A DNA stretch of 64,000 nucleotides, from the NCBI RefSeq assembly GCF_011751865.2, contig NZ_CP061770.1:2480001-2544000 (forward strand). Direction: 5' to 3'. This document shows, piece by piece, positions 25,603 through 33,456 of this stretch (its first letter is position 1; every line of letters begins with the position of its first letter). The DNA comes from Salinibacterium sp. ZJ70 (GTDB lineage: Bacteria; Actinomycetota; Actinomycetes; Actinomycetales; Microbacteriaceae). Position numbers and translations under genes: made by a program. The notes under the pieces were generated by a model. That model saw nothing but the letters and a program-made list of their open reading frames with translations, was not told the origin of the DNA and made no database searches.

Positions 25603-26235
25603 ATGGTCCCGCTCACCCACCTCGGCGCCTTCGCGGTCGCCGCGGCCGTGCTCATCCTGATGCCCGGACCGAGCATCCTGTTCGTCATCGGGCGCACGAT
25701 CGCCTACGGTCGCCTCGCCGGCGTCCTGAGCGTCATCGGGAACGCGCTCGGGATGGTGCCGCTGCTGGCGCTGGTGGCGCTCGGGGTGGGCGCCCTCGTG
25801 GCGCAGTCGGCCGTCATCTTCACCGTGATCAAGGTCGCAGGGGCCGCCTACCTCGTGTACCTCGGCATCCAGGCGATCCGACACCGACGCGTCGACATCG
25901 AGGTGGATTCGGGCGCACGGCGCTCACCGTGGGTGCTGCTCGGGGAGGGCTTCGTGGTGGGCGTCACCAACCCCAAGACCATCGCATTCTTCGTGGCCGT
26001 GCTGCCGCAGTTCGTCGACTACTCCGCCGGAGCGATCCCCTGGCAGCTGGCTCAGCTCGGCCTGGTGTTCGTCGTCATGGCGATGGCGCTCGACTCGGTG
26101 TGGGCACTCGCGGCAGGAACAGCGCGGCGCTGGTTTGCCACCTCGCCCGGCCGGATCGCGGGACTCCGGGCCACGGGCGGCGGAATGATGATCGGGCTCG
26201 GCGGAATCATGCTCGCCACCGGCGCGAAGAGCTGA
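25603..26235 (+). CDS. LysE/RhtB-family exporter
   Basis: A 210-residue transporter with six membrane helices. The start LILMPGPSILFVIGRTIAYG is the family hallmark (PGP motif), and GVTNPKTIAFFVAVLPQFV is the second conserved region. Such proteins export amino acids or homoserine lactone-like compounds. The last 60 bases of the gene, including the stop, are duplicated at 27937-28016, after the two inserted genes. It is divergent from rplK, 148 bases apart. Confidence 0.9.
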   Translation: MVPLTHLGAFAVAAAVLILMPGPSILFVIGRTIAYGRLAGVLSVIGNALGMVPLLALVALGVGALVAQSAVIFTVIKVAGAAYLVYLGIQAIRHRRVDIEVDSGARRSPWVLLGEGFVVGVTNPKTIAFFVAVLPQFVDYSAGAIPWQLAQLGLVFVVMAMALDSVWALAAGTARRWFATSPGRIAGLRATGGGMMIGLGGIMLATGAKS

Positions 26236-26254
26236 CTCGGCGGCCGGACGCGTC
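26175..26254. repeat. Left copy of an 80-bp direct repeat (3' end of the LysE-family gene)
   Basis: These 80 bases match 27937-28016 at 76 positions (differences are two bases near the start, one in the middle and one near the end). The left copy is the real end of the exporter gene; the right copy carries the end of the DUF368 gene on the opposite strand. The two copies bracket the HipA-like/HIRAN pair. Confidence 0.9.
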
Positions 26255-26290
26255 AGCCCATTTTCGGGGATTTCTCGATACTGTCAGACC

Positions 26291-27202
26291 ATGCTTGAGC
26301 TCGCGTGGACGGTCACCGAGTTGGGCATGAATGATCTCGCCGAGGATGACGCCGAAGAACAGATGGGAACCAAGAGCAAGTACTGGGTAAGGCTCCCGGA
26401 TGACGATCGCCTTTGGCTCATGAAGCTCTCCCGAGTCGCGAACGACGGATTCACATCCGGGGAAGACTGGGCTGAGTGGCTCGTGCAGCATCTTGCCGCC
26501 CTACTCGGCGTACCCGCCGCGACGATTCGCCCATCAAGATTCGAGGGAAGCCGCGCATGCGTTTCTCGGAGCATGCTGAGTGGCCCCGACGAGCGACTCG
26601 AGCACGGCAACAGCCTGCTGGCGGGTGCCGTACCCGACTACACGCAAGTCAAGGGGCACAACGTCAACTACACCGTCGGTAACGTAAAGGCGGCGCTTGA
26701 TGGCGTGCGCCCTCCGACGGAGAACGTCGAGCTCAGCGACTTCACCGCCTACGACGCCTGGTGCGGATACGTCGTAATGGACGCATGGCTTGCGGCACAG
26801 GACCGTCACGATGAGAACTGGGCGGTAATCCAGCGCGACGATCTTCGCTGTCTAGCGCCGTCCTTCGACCATGGGAACGCCCTTGGGTTTCAACTCAGAG
26901 ACGACGCTCGCCTCCGCCACCTCCAGGAAGACACCCTGGCAACGTGGGCCAGCCGCGGCGCCAGCCGACAGTTTGCTGACAGGCCGACCCTGGTGGGCCT
27001 CGCTCTCAGCGCACTGCGCCTCGCCTCTTTGCAGGCTCAGCAGTTCTGGATCGAGAGACTCGACGCGGTCATTACGTCAGATGTCGAATCAGTAGTCTCA
27101 GCAGTTCCGACTGACACAATGTCCGAGGTAGGACATACGTTTGTGGTTCGGCTGCTTGAGGAAAACCGGAGGAGGTTGCTCGATGGCTACAAAAGTCGTT
27201 GA
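26291..27202 (+). CDS. HipA-like serine/threonine kinase core
   Basis: A 303-residue HipA-type kinase lacking the usual N-subdomain 1. Visible parts are a nucleotide-binding region with WVRLPDDDRLWLMKL (Lys45), HGNSLLAG, a loop VKGHNVNYTVGN (121-131), the catalytic QDRHDENW (Asp171, Asn176) and the metal-binding SFDHGNALGF (Asp193). HipA kinases phosphorylate a translation target such as an aminoacyl-tRNA synthetase and halt growth. No HipB-like antitoxin is adjacent. A GATACT box ends ten bases before the ATG, so the mRNA could be leaderless. Its 3' end overlaps by 20 bases the gene encoding the missing N-subdomain. GC content is visibly lower than in the flanks. Confidence 0.82.
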   Translation: MLELAWTVTELGMNDLAEDDAEEQMGTKSKYWVRLPDDDRLWLMKLSRVANDGFTSGEDWAEWLVQHLAALLGVPAATIRPSRFEGSRACVSRSMLSGPDERLEHGNSLLAGAVPDYTQVKGHNVNYTVGNVKAALDGVRPPTENVELSDFTAYDAWCGYVVMDAWLAAQDRHDENWAVIQRDDLRCLAPSFDHGNALGFQLRDDARLRHLQEDTLATWASRGASRQFADRPTLVGLALSALRLASLQAQQFWIERLDAVITSDVESVVSAVPTDTMSEVGHTFVVRLLEENRRRLLDGYKSR

Positions 27203-27905
27203 TATCAACGCAACCAATCTCGCGAAAAGCCGGCGCACCTTGTTGCTGGTCTGGCAAGACCCGAACTCCCGTCGATTCATGAAAATGGGTCAGCTCGATG
27301 CTCTTGAGGGCAATGAGTACGCGTTCCACTACCTCCCCGAGGCCACTCACCCAGGGTTCGCGCCAGTGGCGGAGTTCCCGTTGCTAGACGTCGCGTACGT
27401 TTCAAATGAGCTTCCCGCATTCTTCGCGAATCGAGTCCTGTCGTCTGATCGCCCAAACTTCTCGCAGTACATCGAGTGGCTGGGCATCGCGGATCTCGAC
27501 GATTACGACATCCCCGTGGAGGTGCTTGCGCGCACCGGAGGTGGGCGAGCAACCGATACTTTCCACATCGTGGACCAGCCACGCCTACATCAGGGAAAGC
27601 TAACCGGTCGGTTCTTCGTGTCGGGCATCCGCCACGTCGATGACGCGGCAGCCGTGATTGCGCACCTCGCGGCCGGGGACTCACTTGCTCTTGAGCTGGA
27701 TCGCGCAAACCCCAAGAACCCGAAAGCTGTGCTCATCAACGCCGATGATGGGCGACGCATCGGCTTCGTGCCAGATTGGCTCTGCGGGGAGATTCACGAT
27801 GGGATCCAGGGAGGGTGGCGTGTGTCGGCGATTGCGGAGCGAGTGAATGCTGACGCTCCACCTCACGTGCGCGTCCTGTGCAGGCTCACCGCGAAGACCG
27901 TCTAG
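27183..27905 (+). CDS. HipA N-subdomain-like (HipS-like) protein fused to a HIRAN domain
   Basis: A 240-residue protein. Residues about 20-100 resemble HipA N-subdomain 1: a G-x-L-x(6)-Y-x-F-x-Y pattern (GQLDALEGNEYAFHYLPEA), then LLDVAYVSNELPAFFANRVLSSDRPNFSQYIEWLGI (quoted in part). Residues about 144-238 form a HIRAN domain: GRFFVSGI, LALELDRANPKNPKAVLI and GRRIGFVPDWL. HIRAN domains bind DNA 3' ends in eukaryotic HLTF. A GGAGGAGG site lies inside the kinase gene, seven bases before the ATG. In the HipBST system a separate HipS of this type neutralises its kinase; by analogy this protein may restrain the upstream kinase, with HIRAN giving a DNA-linked signal. That role is inference. Confidence 0.78.
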   Translation: MATKVVDINATNLAKSRRTLLLVWQDPNSRRFMKMGQLDALEGNEYAFHYLPEATHPGFAPVAEFPLLDVAYVSNELPAFFANRVLSSDRPNFSQYIEWLGIADLDDYDIPVEVLARTGGGRATDTFHIVDQPRLHQGKLTGRFFVSGIRHVDDAAAVIAHLAAGDSLALELDRANPKNPKAVLINADDGRRIGFVPDWLCGEIHDGIQGGWRVSAIAERVNADAPPHVRVLCRLTAKTV

Positions 27906-27936
27906 TTTCGGCGATGATTGGGCGTCGCACACATGC

Positions 27937-28016
27937 GGGCGGCGCCATGATGATCGGGCTCGGCGGCATCATGCTCGCCACCGGCGCGAAGAGCTGACTC
28001 AGCGGCCGGACGCGTC
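27937..28016. repeat. Right copy of the 80-bp direct repeat
   Basis: Second copy of the LysE-family gene end (76 of 80 bases identical to 26175-26254). It still contains the exporter stop context, but no exporter frame leads into it. On the minus strand it holds the stop codon and last codons of the DUF368 gene, showing that the two convergent genes ended side by side before the insertion. Confidence 0.9.
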
Positions 28017-28958
28017 CGGACGCGGGATCTCCCGGGTGTCGTCCACGATGTCCTCGAGCTCGCGCGCCTGACGCCCGCCCACGACCGCGCGCTCCACGGC
28101 GATCAGGCCGAGCACGATCACGACACCGAGCACGATGAGGCCGACGACGGGCCACACCTCACCCGTGGGAGCGATCGGCGAGCCCGTGGCGTCCTGCCAC
28201 GGCCACAGGGCGCGCAGCGAACCCACCATGAGCCCCGTCATGACCGCGAGCGTCACGTTGCGACGGGTGCGCAGCAGCCGCTGCAGAACCGGGATGAACG
28301 CCCCGAGACCCACGACCGCACCCAGCGCGAACACCCCGATGTACGCCCAGTCGCGATCGTTGAGCGCGCCGAGCGTCGGCGCATAGAGACCCATCACGAG
28401 CAGGATGAACGACCCCGAGACGCCCGGCATCACGAGAGCGCACACCGCGATCGCGGCCGCGATCGCCACAAGCCACATCGGCGGCTGGATCGCATCCGCC
28501 GCGGGGATCGAGGCGAAGGCGAAACCGACGACAGCGGCGAGGATCGCGTACGCGACATCGCGGCGACGCCATCCGCCCACCATCCGAATCGGAACGATGA
28601 GCGAGGCGAGGATGAGGCCCGCGAACAGCGCGCGCGTCTCGACCGGATGCTCCTCCACGATCGGCTCGACGACCCTCGCAGCGATCACGAGCGCCACGGC
28701 CATGCCCACGAGTGCGGGGATCACGACGCGCCACCGCACCGCGGCCAGGTGCGCACGCGCCACCGAGCGGTCGGTGCGCGCGATCGTGCCGCGCACCCAT
28801 CCGAGCACGCCGCGGATCAGGTGCCCCGCCGACTGGATCAGGTCGTCGTAGATGCCGATGACGAGCGCGATCGTGCCGCCCGAGACACCGGGAATCGTCT
28901 CGACGACCCCGATCAGTCCGCCGCGAAGCAGGTCGAGAAGTGTGCGGAGAGCCGCCAC
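27999..28958 (-). CDS. DUF368-family membrane protein
   Basis: A 319-residue protein with about eight membrane helices. The N-terminal GGLIGVVETIPGVSGGTIALVIGIYDDLI and the internal VMPGVSGSFILLVMGLYAPTL are the paired P-G-x-S-G-G signatures of DUF368/PopT proteins, some of which are implicated in flipping undecaprenyl or polyprenyl phosphate back across the membrane. The GTG at 28958 is four bases beyond the nusG stop, so it is likely co-transcribed with secE-nusG. Its last codons lie in the right copy of the 80-bp repeat. Confidence 0.88.
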   Translation of the reverse strand: MAALRTLLDLLRGGLIGVVETIPGVSGGTIALVIGIYDDLIQSAGHLIRGVLGWVRGTIARTDRSVARAHLAAVRWRVVIPALVGMAVALVIAARVVEPIVEEHPVETRALFAGLILASLIVPIRMVGGWRRRDVAYAILAAVVGFAFASIPAADAIQPPMWLVAIAAAIAVCALVMPGVSGSFILLVMGLYAPTLGALNDRDWAYIGVFALGAVVGLGAFIPVLQRLLRTRRNVTLAVMTGLMVGSLRALWPWQDATGSPIAPTGEVWPVVGLIVLGVVIVLGLIAVERAVVGGRQARELEDIVDDTREIPRPDASGR

Positions 28959-28962
28959 GAAC

Positions 28963-29907
28963 TCAGAGCTTGGTGACCTGGTCGAACGAGAGCTCGACCG
29001 GCGTCTCGCGCTCGAAGAGCGAGACGAGGACGGTGAGCTTGCCCGACTCCGGCTTGATCTCGGAGATCGTGCCGGGAAGACCCGCGAACGAGCCCTCCTT
29101 GATCGTGATGGTCTCGCCGATCTCGAAGTCGACCTCGGCCGGGATCGAGCGTGCGACAGTCGCGCCGCCCTTGCTCGTCGAGCCGCCCTTCGTGGGGGCC
29201 TCGACGACCTGCACGAGCGACTTGAGCATGTTGAATGCCTCTTCGAAGCGCAGCGGCGTGGGGTTGTGGGCGTTGCCCACGAAGCCCGTCACGCCGGGGG
29301 TGTGACGCACGACCGACCACGAGTCCTCGTTGAGCTCCATGCGCACCAGCACGTAGCCGGGGATGCGCACACGGTTCACGAGCTTGCGCTGGCCGTTCTT
29401 GATCTCGACGACGTCTTCCATCGGCACCTGGACCTCGAAGACGTAGTCCTCCATGGCCATCGAGGTGCGACGGGACTCGATGTTCTGCTTCACGCGCTTC
29501 TCGAAGCCCGCGTACGAGTGGATGACGTACCACTTGCCCGGCTTCATGCGCAGCTCGGCGCGGAACTCCTCGTACGGGTCGACGACGACCTCTTCAGCCT
29601 CGTCCTCGTCGTCCTGCTCGTCGGCGGTGGCCGCGGCAGCGGCGTCGGCCTCGTCAGGGGAGTCGATGTCGAGGGCGTCGTCGACGATCGCGTCAGCCTC
29701 GGGGTCGGTCGCCGCCTCGAGCGCGTCGAGCGCGCTCTCCAGGCCCGACTCGACATCCGCGTCGTCGATGATGTGCACAGCGTGGCTCTCGACGGGTTCG
29801 CTGCTGCTCACCTCGTGCGCGAGAACGTTGCCCTCCTGCGCCTCGTCCTCTTCGGAGGACTGCTCGGCGGCGGTGGCGAGGTCGATGTCGCGCGGTTCTG
29901 AAGTCAC
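28963..29907 (-). CDS. nusG: Transcription termination/antitermination protein NusG
   Basis: A 314-residue NusG with a long acidic N-terminal extension (about residues 1-125, rich in Glu, Asp and Ala), common in actinobacteria. The NGN domain has [20 protein letters not shown] and [13 protein letters not shown] [11 protein letters not shown] with [11 protein letters not shown]; the C-terminal KOW domain has [14 protein letters not shown]. It binds RNA polymerase and couples transcription to translation or Rho. The GTG at 29907 follows AAGGAAAG; the frame is open further upstream but includes no better start. Confidence 0.96.
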   Translation of the reverse strand: MTSEPRDIDLATAAEQSSEEDEAQEGNVLAHEVSSSEPVESHAVHIIDDADVESGLESALDALEAATDPEADAIVDDALDIDSPDEADAAAAATADEQDDEDEAEEVVVDPYEEFRAELRMKPGKWYVIHSYAGFEKRVKQNIESRRTSMAMEDYVFEVQVPMEDVVEIKNGQRKLVNRVRIPGYVLVRMELNEDSWSVVRHTPGVTGFVGNAHNPTPLRFEEAFNMLKSLVQVVEAPTKGGSTSKGGATVARSIPAEVDFEIGETITIKEGSFAGLPGTISEIKPESGKLTVLVSLFERETPVELSFDQVTKL

Positions 29908-29947
29908 AGTGCTTTCTTTCCTTCTTGGGGGTTCAGGCCGTCGTCGG

Positions 29948-30226
29948 TCAGAGGGCGTCTGCGTCTCCGAATGTGAACTGCACAAGCCAGGTGTAGACCT
30001 GGTCGAGGCCCCACACGATGCCCATCATGATGATGACGAACACCAGCACGACGCCCGTGTAGCTGAAGAGCTCACGACGCGTCGGGGTGACGACCTTCTT
30101 GAGTTCGGCGACGACCTGACGGATGAAGAGAATCAGGCGCGCGAACGGATTCCTCCGCTGCGCACGATCGCGCTTGGCGTTGGCGACGATGTCCTCACTG
30201 GGCTCGTCCATCACCTTGCGTGCCAC
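29948..30226 (-). CDS. secE: Preprotein translocase subunit SecE
   Basis: A 92-residue protein with the conserved amphipathic region [25 protein letters not shown] followed by one transmembrane helix ([20 protein letters not shown]); each is quoted below 27 residues only in part: [17 protein letters not shown] and [13 protein letters not shown]. It clamps SecY in the SecYEG channel. GTG start at 30226. It sits between tRNA-Trp and nusG in the standard order. Confidence 0.95.
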   Translation of the reverse strand: MARKVMDEPSEDIVANAKRDRAQRRNPFARLILFIRQVVAELKKVVTPTRRELFSYTGVVLVFVIIMMGIVWGLDQVYTWLVQFTFGDADAL

Positions 30227-30278
30227 TCTCAGTACCCTTTCGGCCGGCGATCCCCATCACTTTCGCGAGGGGGACTCG

Positions 30279-30351
30279 CAGGGCGGACAGGACTCGAACC
30301 TGCAACCTGCGGTTTTGGAGACCGCTGCTCTACCAATTGAGCCACCGCCCT
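30279..30351 (-). tRNA. tRNA-Trp (CCA anticodon)
   Basis: A 73-base cloverleaf: acceptor AGGGCGG with CCGCCCT and discriminator G, D-arm GCTCAATTGGTAGAGC, anticodon arm GCGGT-CTCCAAA-ACCGC with anticodon CCA, and T-arm GCAGG-TTCGAGT-CCTGT. No CCA is encoded. It precedes secE on the same strand, the usual place for this tRNA in actinobacteria. Confidence 0.96.
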
Positions 30352-30451
30352 ATGTCACCCACCGTACCCTGCCGACCCACTGCGGGGCACGGCGAAGCTT
30401 GGCTGTTCAGGCAACCCGGTCAAGTGTACGGCATCGCGACGGGCTCTTCCG

Positions 30452-31360
30452 TCACCGGCGACTGCGGGGTGCGTCCAGTGCCCGCGCCGCCGCCTCCACA
30501 ACGGCTTCCGCGATCGCATCCAGTGCTGGCGAGCGCAGGTTCCACTGCTGCCAGAACAGCGGCACCTCGATTCCCGAATCGGGCGGCGAGAGCTCGACGA
30601 ACTGCCCCGGTGCGGCCCGCGCGAGCTGGTGCTCCAGCAGCATCCCCCATCCGAGACCGAGCGCGATCGCCTGCTCGAAGTCGCCCGATCCGGACACGAC
30701 GTGCCGCGGCGGATCGAGCGGCGCACGCGAGACGCGCCGCAGCCAGCGCGACTGCAGGTCGTCCTCATGGTCGAAGTCGACGAGAGGCGCCGCCGCGAAC
30801 GCCGCGGTCGTCGGCCCGTCGGGGAACCAGCGCTCCGCGAAGGCGCGCGAGGCGGCCGGGCGGTAGACCATCGAGCCGAGCGGGGTCGAAGTGCAGCCGG
30901 GCACCGGGCGCGCCTGCGAGGTGACAGCGGCCATCACGCGACCGGCGGCGAGCAGGGCCGCCGTGCGGTCCTGATCCTCGCGGCTGATGTCGACGAGGAT
31001 GCGCCGCTCGGCGCACACGGGAGCGATGGCGGGCAGGAACCAGGATCCGAGGGTGTCGGCGTTGACGGCGAGCGTGACATTCGCGAAGGCGCCCTCTGTG
31101 CCCTCGAGGCGCAGGGCGGACGCGGCGTCCGCTTCGAGCAGCGCGATCTCGCGCGCCAGCCGCAGCAGCACCTCGCCCGACTCGGTCGCGCGCACGGGCT
31201 TGCTGCGTTCGATGAGCACGCGGCCGAGCTGCTGCTCGAGAGCCTTGACGCGCTGGCTCACCGCCGATGGCGTGACGAGAAGGGCGCGCGCCGCCGCCTC
31301 GAACGTGCCCGCGTCGATCACCGCACGCAGAGTGGCGAGGTGCTCGCGATCCAGATTCAT
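30452..31360 (-). CDS. lysG: LysR-family regulator of a basic amino acid exporter (ArgP/LysG type)
   Basis: A 302-residue LysR protein. The N-terminal winged helix shows LATLRAVIDAGTFEAAARAL and VTPSAVSQRVKALEQQLG; the rest is the co-inducer binding domain. The protein matches the ArgP/LysG group in opening and in its position: divergent from a LysE/ArgO exporter, 69 bases apart. In Corynebacterium LysG activates lysE when lysine or arginine accumulates. The same role is inferred here. Confidence 0.9.
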   Translation of the reverse strand: MNLDREHLATLRAVIDAGTFEAAARALLVTPSAVSQRVKALEQQLGRVLIERSKPVRATESGEVLLRLAREIALLEADAASALRLEGTEGAFANVTLAVNADTLGSWFLPAIAPVCAERRILVDISREDQDRTAALLAAGRVMAAVTSQARPVPGCTSTPLGSMVYRPAASRAFAERWFPDGPTTAAFAAAPLVDFDHEDDLQSRWLRRVSRAPLDPPRHVVSGSGDFEQAIALGLGWGMLLEHQLARAAPGQFVELSPPDSGIEVPLFWQQWNLRSPALDAIAEAVVEAAARALDAPRSRR

Positions 31361-31429
31361 GAAGCAACGCTAATGGTTGTGAAGAATCATGAGCTGGATT
31401 GATGGATGGACCGGCCGTAGCGTCACACC
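31361..31429. promoter_or_regulatory. Divergent lysG-lysE control region
   Basis: The 69-base gap is AT-richer than its surroundings (TAATGGTTGTGAAGAATCAT at about 31370-31389, then GAGCTGGATTGATGGATGG). A LysG/ArgP site is expected here; the partial symmetry ATCATGAG...GGATTGAT is compatible but not conclusive. The close spacing means one site could serve both promoters. Confidence 0.5.
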
Positions 31430-32092
31430 GTGACCACATCCGCCGCCCTGCTCGCCGCCCTCGCCGGAGCGTCGCTTGGGTTCTCCCTCATCGTCGCGAT
31501 CGGCGCGCAGAACACCCACGTTCTGCGTCAGGGCATCCGGCGCGAACACGTTCTCGTCGTCGTCGCGATCTGCGCGCTGTCGGATGTGACGCTCATCGCC
31601 CTGAGCATCGCCGGCACCGGCGCCGTGCTCACCGCGGCCCCCTGGCTGCTGACCGTGGTGCGCATCGGCGGGGCCGTGTTCCTCGCCTGCTACGGCGTGC
31701 TCGCCGCCCGCCGGGCGTGGCGGCCCGCCGCGGACGGACTGCAGGCCGCCTCCGACGACACCGCGGAGGCACCGCGCACGAGCCGCAGCAGCCTGCTCAC
31801 AGCCATCGCGACAACCGTCGCGGTCACCTGGCTGAACCCCCACGTGTACCTCGACATCGCGATCATCGGCACCCTCGCCAACGGCTACGGGGATGCGCGG
31901 TGGTTCTTCGGCGCGGGCATCGTCGCCGCATCCATGATCTGGTTCGCGACGCTCGGATTCGGGGCCCGGATGCTGGCCCCCGTGTTCGCCCGCCCGCGCG
32001 CCTGGCGCATCCTGGACGCCCTCATCGCGTGCGTCATGCTCACCCTCGCGGCGCTCGTGGCCCTGCCGCTGTTCACCGGCTCCGGCCACTGA
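31430..32092 (+). CDS. lysE: Lysine/arginine exporter, LysE/ArgO family
   Basis: A 220-residue protein with six membrane helices. Signatures are FSLIVAIGAQNTHVLRQGI (the LysE/ArgO G-A-Q-N motif, distinct from the P-G-P of RhtB members) and TWLNPHVYLDIAIIGTLA with the N-P-H-x-Y-L-D motif. It exports lysine and arginine in proton- or OH-coupled fashion. GTG start; divergent from its presumed regulator. It is followed by a G/C low-complexity stretch and a palindromic repeat. Confidence 0.92.
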   Translation: MTTSAALLAALAGASLGFSLIVAIGAQNTHVLRQGIRREHVLVVVAICALSDVTLIALSIAGTGAVLTAAPWLLTVVRIGGAVFLACYGVLAARRAWRPAADGLQAASDDTAEAPRTSRSSLLTAIATTVAVTWLNPHVYLDIAIIGTLANGYGDARWFFGAGIVAASMIWFATLGFGARMLAPVFARPRAWRILDALIACVMLTLAALVALPLFTGSGH

Positions 32093-32093
32093 C

Positions 32094-32280
32094 GCGGGCG
32101 GGGGGGCTCGTGGCCCTGGGCGGGCCTCGGGCTGGGCTGGCTCGGCCCCGGGCTGGCTCGGCCCTGGGCTGGCCTCGGCCCTGGGCTGGCTCGGCCCTGG
32201 GCTGGCCTCGGCCCTGGGCTGGCCTCGGGCTGGGCTGGCTCGGCCCCGGGCTGCCTCGGCCCTGGGCTGGCGCCGCCCAC
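32094..32280. repeat. GC-rich low-complexity tandem repeat
   Basis: About 185 bases built from variations of GGGCTGGCTCGGCCCTGGGCTGG, i.e. units of 11-12 bases such as CTCGGCCCTGG and GCTGGCCTCGG repeated over ten times. It lies directly after lysE. It is too repetitive for a credible gene and is probably a slippage-prone spacer; it could also impede transcription as structured RNA. Confidence 0.8.
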
Positions 32281-32310
32281 GTGGGGCGCGGCGGGCCCGC
32301 TCCGCTCTGA

Positions 32311-32365
32311 GAGGGGTCGCAAATGGCGGTTTCCCCGGCGTGTCGACGGTCATTTGCGTCCCCTC
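32311..32365 (-). repeat. 55-bp palindromic repeat, family A copy 1 (reverse orientation)
   Basis: Near-palindromic element with outer arms GAGGGGTCGCAAATG and CATTTGCGTCCCCTC and an asymmetric core containing CGGCGTGTCGACGG. Its core is the reverse complement of that in the three other copies (33376, 37521, 39674). Confidence 0.85.
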
Positions 32366-32474
32366 GGGGGAGGGCGAGGACGGGGCGTCCTCCTCAGGAA
32401 CGCGAGGGGAGGACGCTCCGCAATCGAACGGCAGCGGCCGTCCCCGGGGTGTCGCGCGCGAGCACGATGTGCGG

Positions 32475-33377
32475 ATGCGCCTCGTCGAACTGCCTGATGG
32501 GCTCGGTCGCGCCTTCTCTACGAAGGCCGCGCTCGAGGCCGGTGTCCACCCGGCCCGGCTCAGGAAAGTGGACCTTGCGCGACCGTTTCACGGCGTCCGT
32601 GAGATCGCCCCGGCCCTCACGTTGGAAGAGCGCTGCCGCACCTATGCGGCGCGGATGCGCCCCGACGAGTTCTTCTGCTCCGCTACCGCGGCGCTCCTTC
32701 ACGAAATCCCGCTCCCCCTCGATCTCGAAGACGATCGCCGTCTGCATGTCGCGGTGCCGAACCCGCGTCGTGCCCCGAGATCGAAAGGGATCATCGGTCA
32801 CAAGTTCGTCGTTCATCCGGCCCGCGGCGAAGTCGTCGAGTTCTCGGGCCTGCGGGTCAGCTCACCCGAGCGGTCCTGGTGCGAGCTCGGGGCGATCCTC
32901 GACACCACTGACCTGGTCGCTGCTGGCGATCACCTCATCCGCCCGGCGAATCGCCTCAGCAGCGCGGCACGACTTCGCGCCACCTTGGAGCGCCACCCGC
33001 ACAAGCGCACCCGCGAACGACTCGAGGCCGTCTTCGCGCTTCTCGATCCGGGCGCCGAGAGCCCCGCCGAAAGCGCCCTGCGGGTGCTGCTCGTACGAGC
33101 GGGTATCTCCGGATTCCGGTCCAACCTCCGCGTGCACGTTGCGGGCAGAATGCGCCGGATCGACCTGGCGCATGAGGACCGGATGGTCGCTCTCGAGTAT
33201 CAGGGCGACATCCATCGGGACACCCGACAGTGGCGGGCCGACATGACGCGCATCGCAGAGCTCGAGTCGGTGGGGTGGCGAGTCGGGTACATCAATGCTG
33301 ATGACATGCGCGACCCCGACCGGCTCGTCGCCCGCATCCGCAGGCTTCTCGCGGGAGACCCCCCAATCCACCTCTGA
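32475..33377 (+). CDS. AbiEi-like / DUF559-type endonuclease domain protein
   Basis: A 300-residue protein. The first third resembles the AbiEi-type winged-helix and linker region often found in actinobacterial DUF559 proteins (AALEAGVHPARLRKVDL, then SATAALLHEIPLP). The C-terminal third looks like a Vsr/DUF559 PD-(D/E)XK nuclease: RIDLAHEDRMVALEYQGDIH giving Asp and Glu-x-Gln, then HRDTRQWRADMTRIAELESVGW and a terminal D(D)M-RDPDRLVARI. The ATG at 32475 is chosen; GTG six bases earlier is possible. No antitoxin partner is adjacent. The gene is bracketed by two family A repeats in opposite orientation, the second overlapping its stop. Confidence 0.75.
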   Translation: MRLVELPDGLGRAFSTKAALEAGVHPARLRKVDLARPFHGVREIAPALTLEERCRTYAARMRPDEFFCSATAALLHEIPLPLDLEDDRRLHVAVPNPRRAPRSKGIIGHKFVVHPARGEVVEFSGLRVSSPERSWCELGAILDTTDLVAAGDHLIRPANRLSSAARLRATLERHPHKRTRERLEAVFALLDPGAESPAESALRVLLVRAGISGFRSNLRVHVAGRMRRIDLAHEDRMVALEYQGDIHRDTRQWRADMTRIAELESVGWRVGYINADDMRDPDRLVARIRRLLAGDPPIHL

Positions 33378-33430
33378 GGGGTCGCACATGACGAGCGACA
33401 CGCCGCCGCAACCGTCATCTGCGCCCCCTC
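33376..33430 (+). repeat. 55-bp palindromic repeat, family A copy 2
   Basis: Starts within the stop codon of the DUF559-like gene. Arms GAGGGGTCGCACATGAC and GTCATCTGCGCCCCCTC, core CGACACGCCG as in copies 3 and 4. Its location between convergent genes would also let it act as a terminator. Confidence 0.85.
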
Positions 33431-33456
33431 TCACCTGAGGAGACGAGGCCCGAGCC

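Noticed and set aside
30279..30351. tRNA-Trp considered as the integration site of the HipA/HIRAN islet
   Set aside because: The islet lies 2.3 kb away and is bounded by the lysE-end duplication, not by a tRNA fragment.
32094..32280. GC-rich tandem repeat considered as a coding repeat protein
   Set aside because: Open frames exist in several phases but have no start with a ribosome site and only Gly/Ala/Arg/Pro repeats; treated as noncoding.
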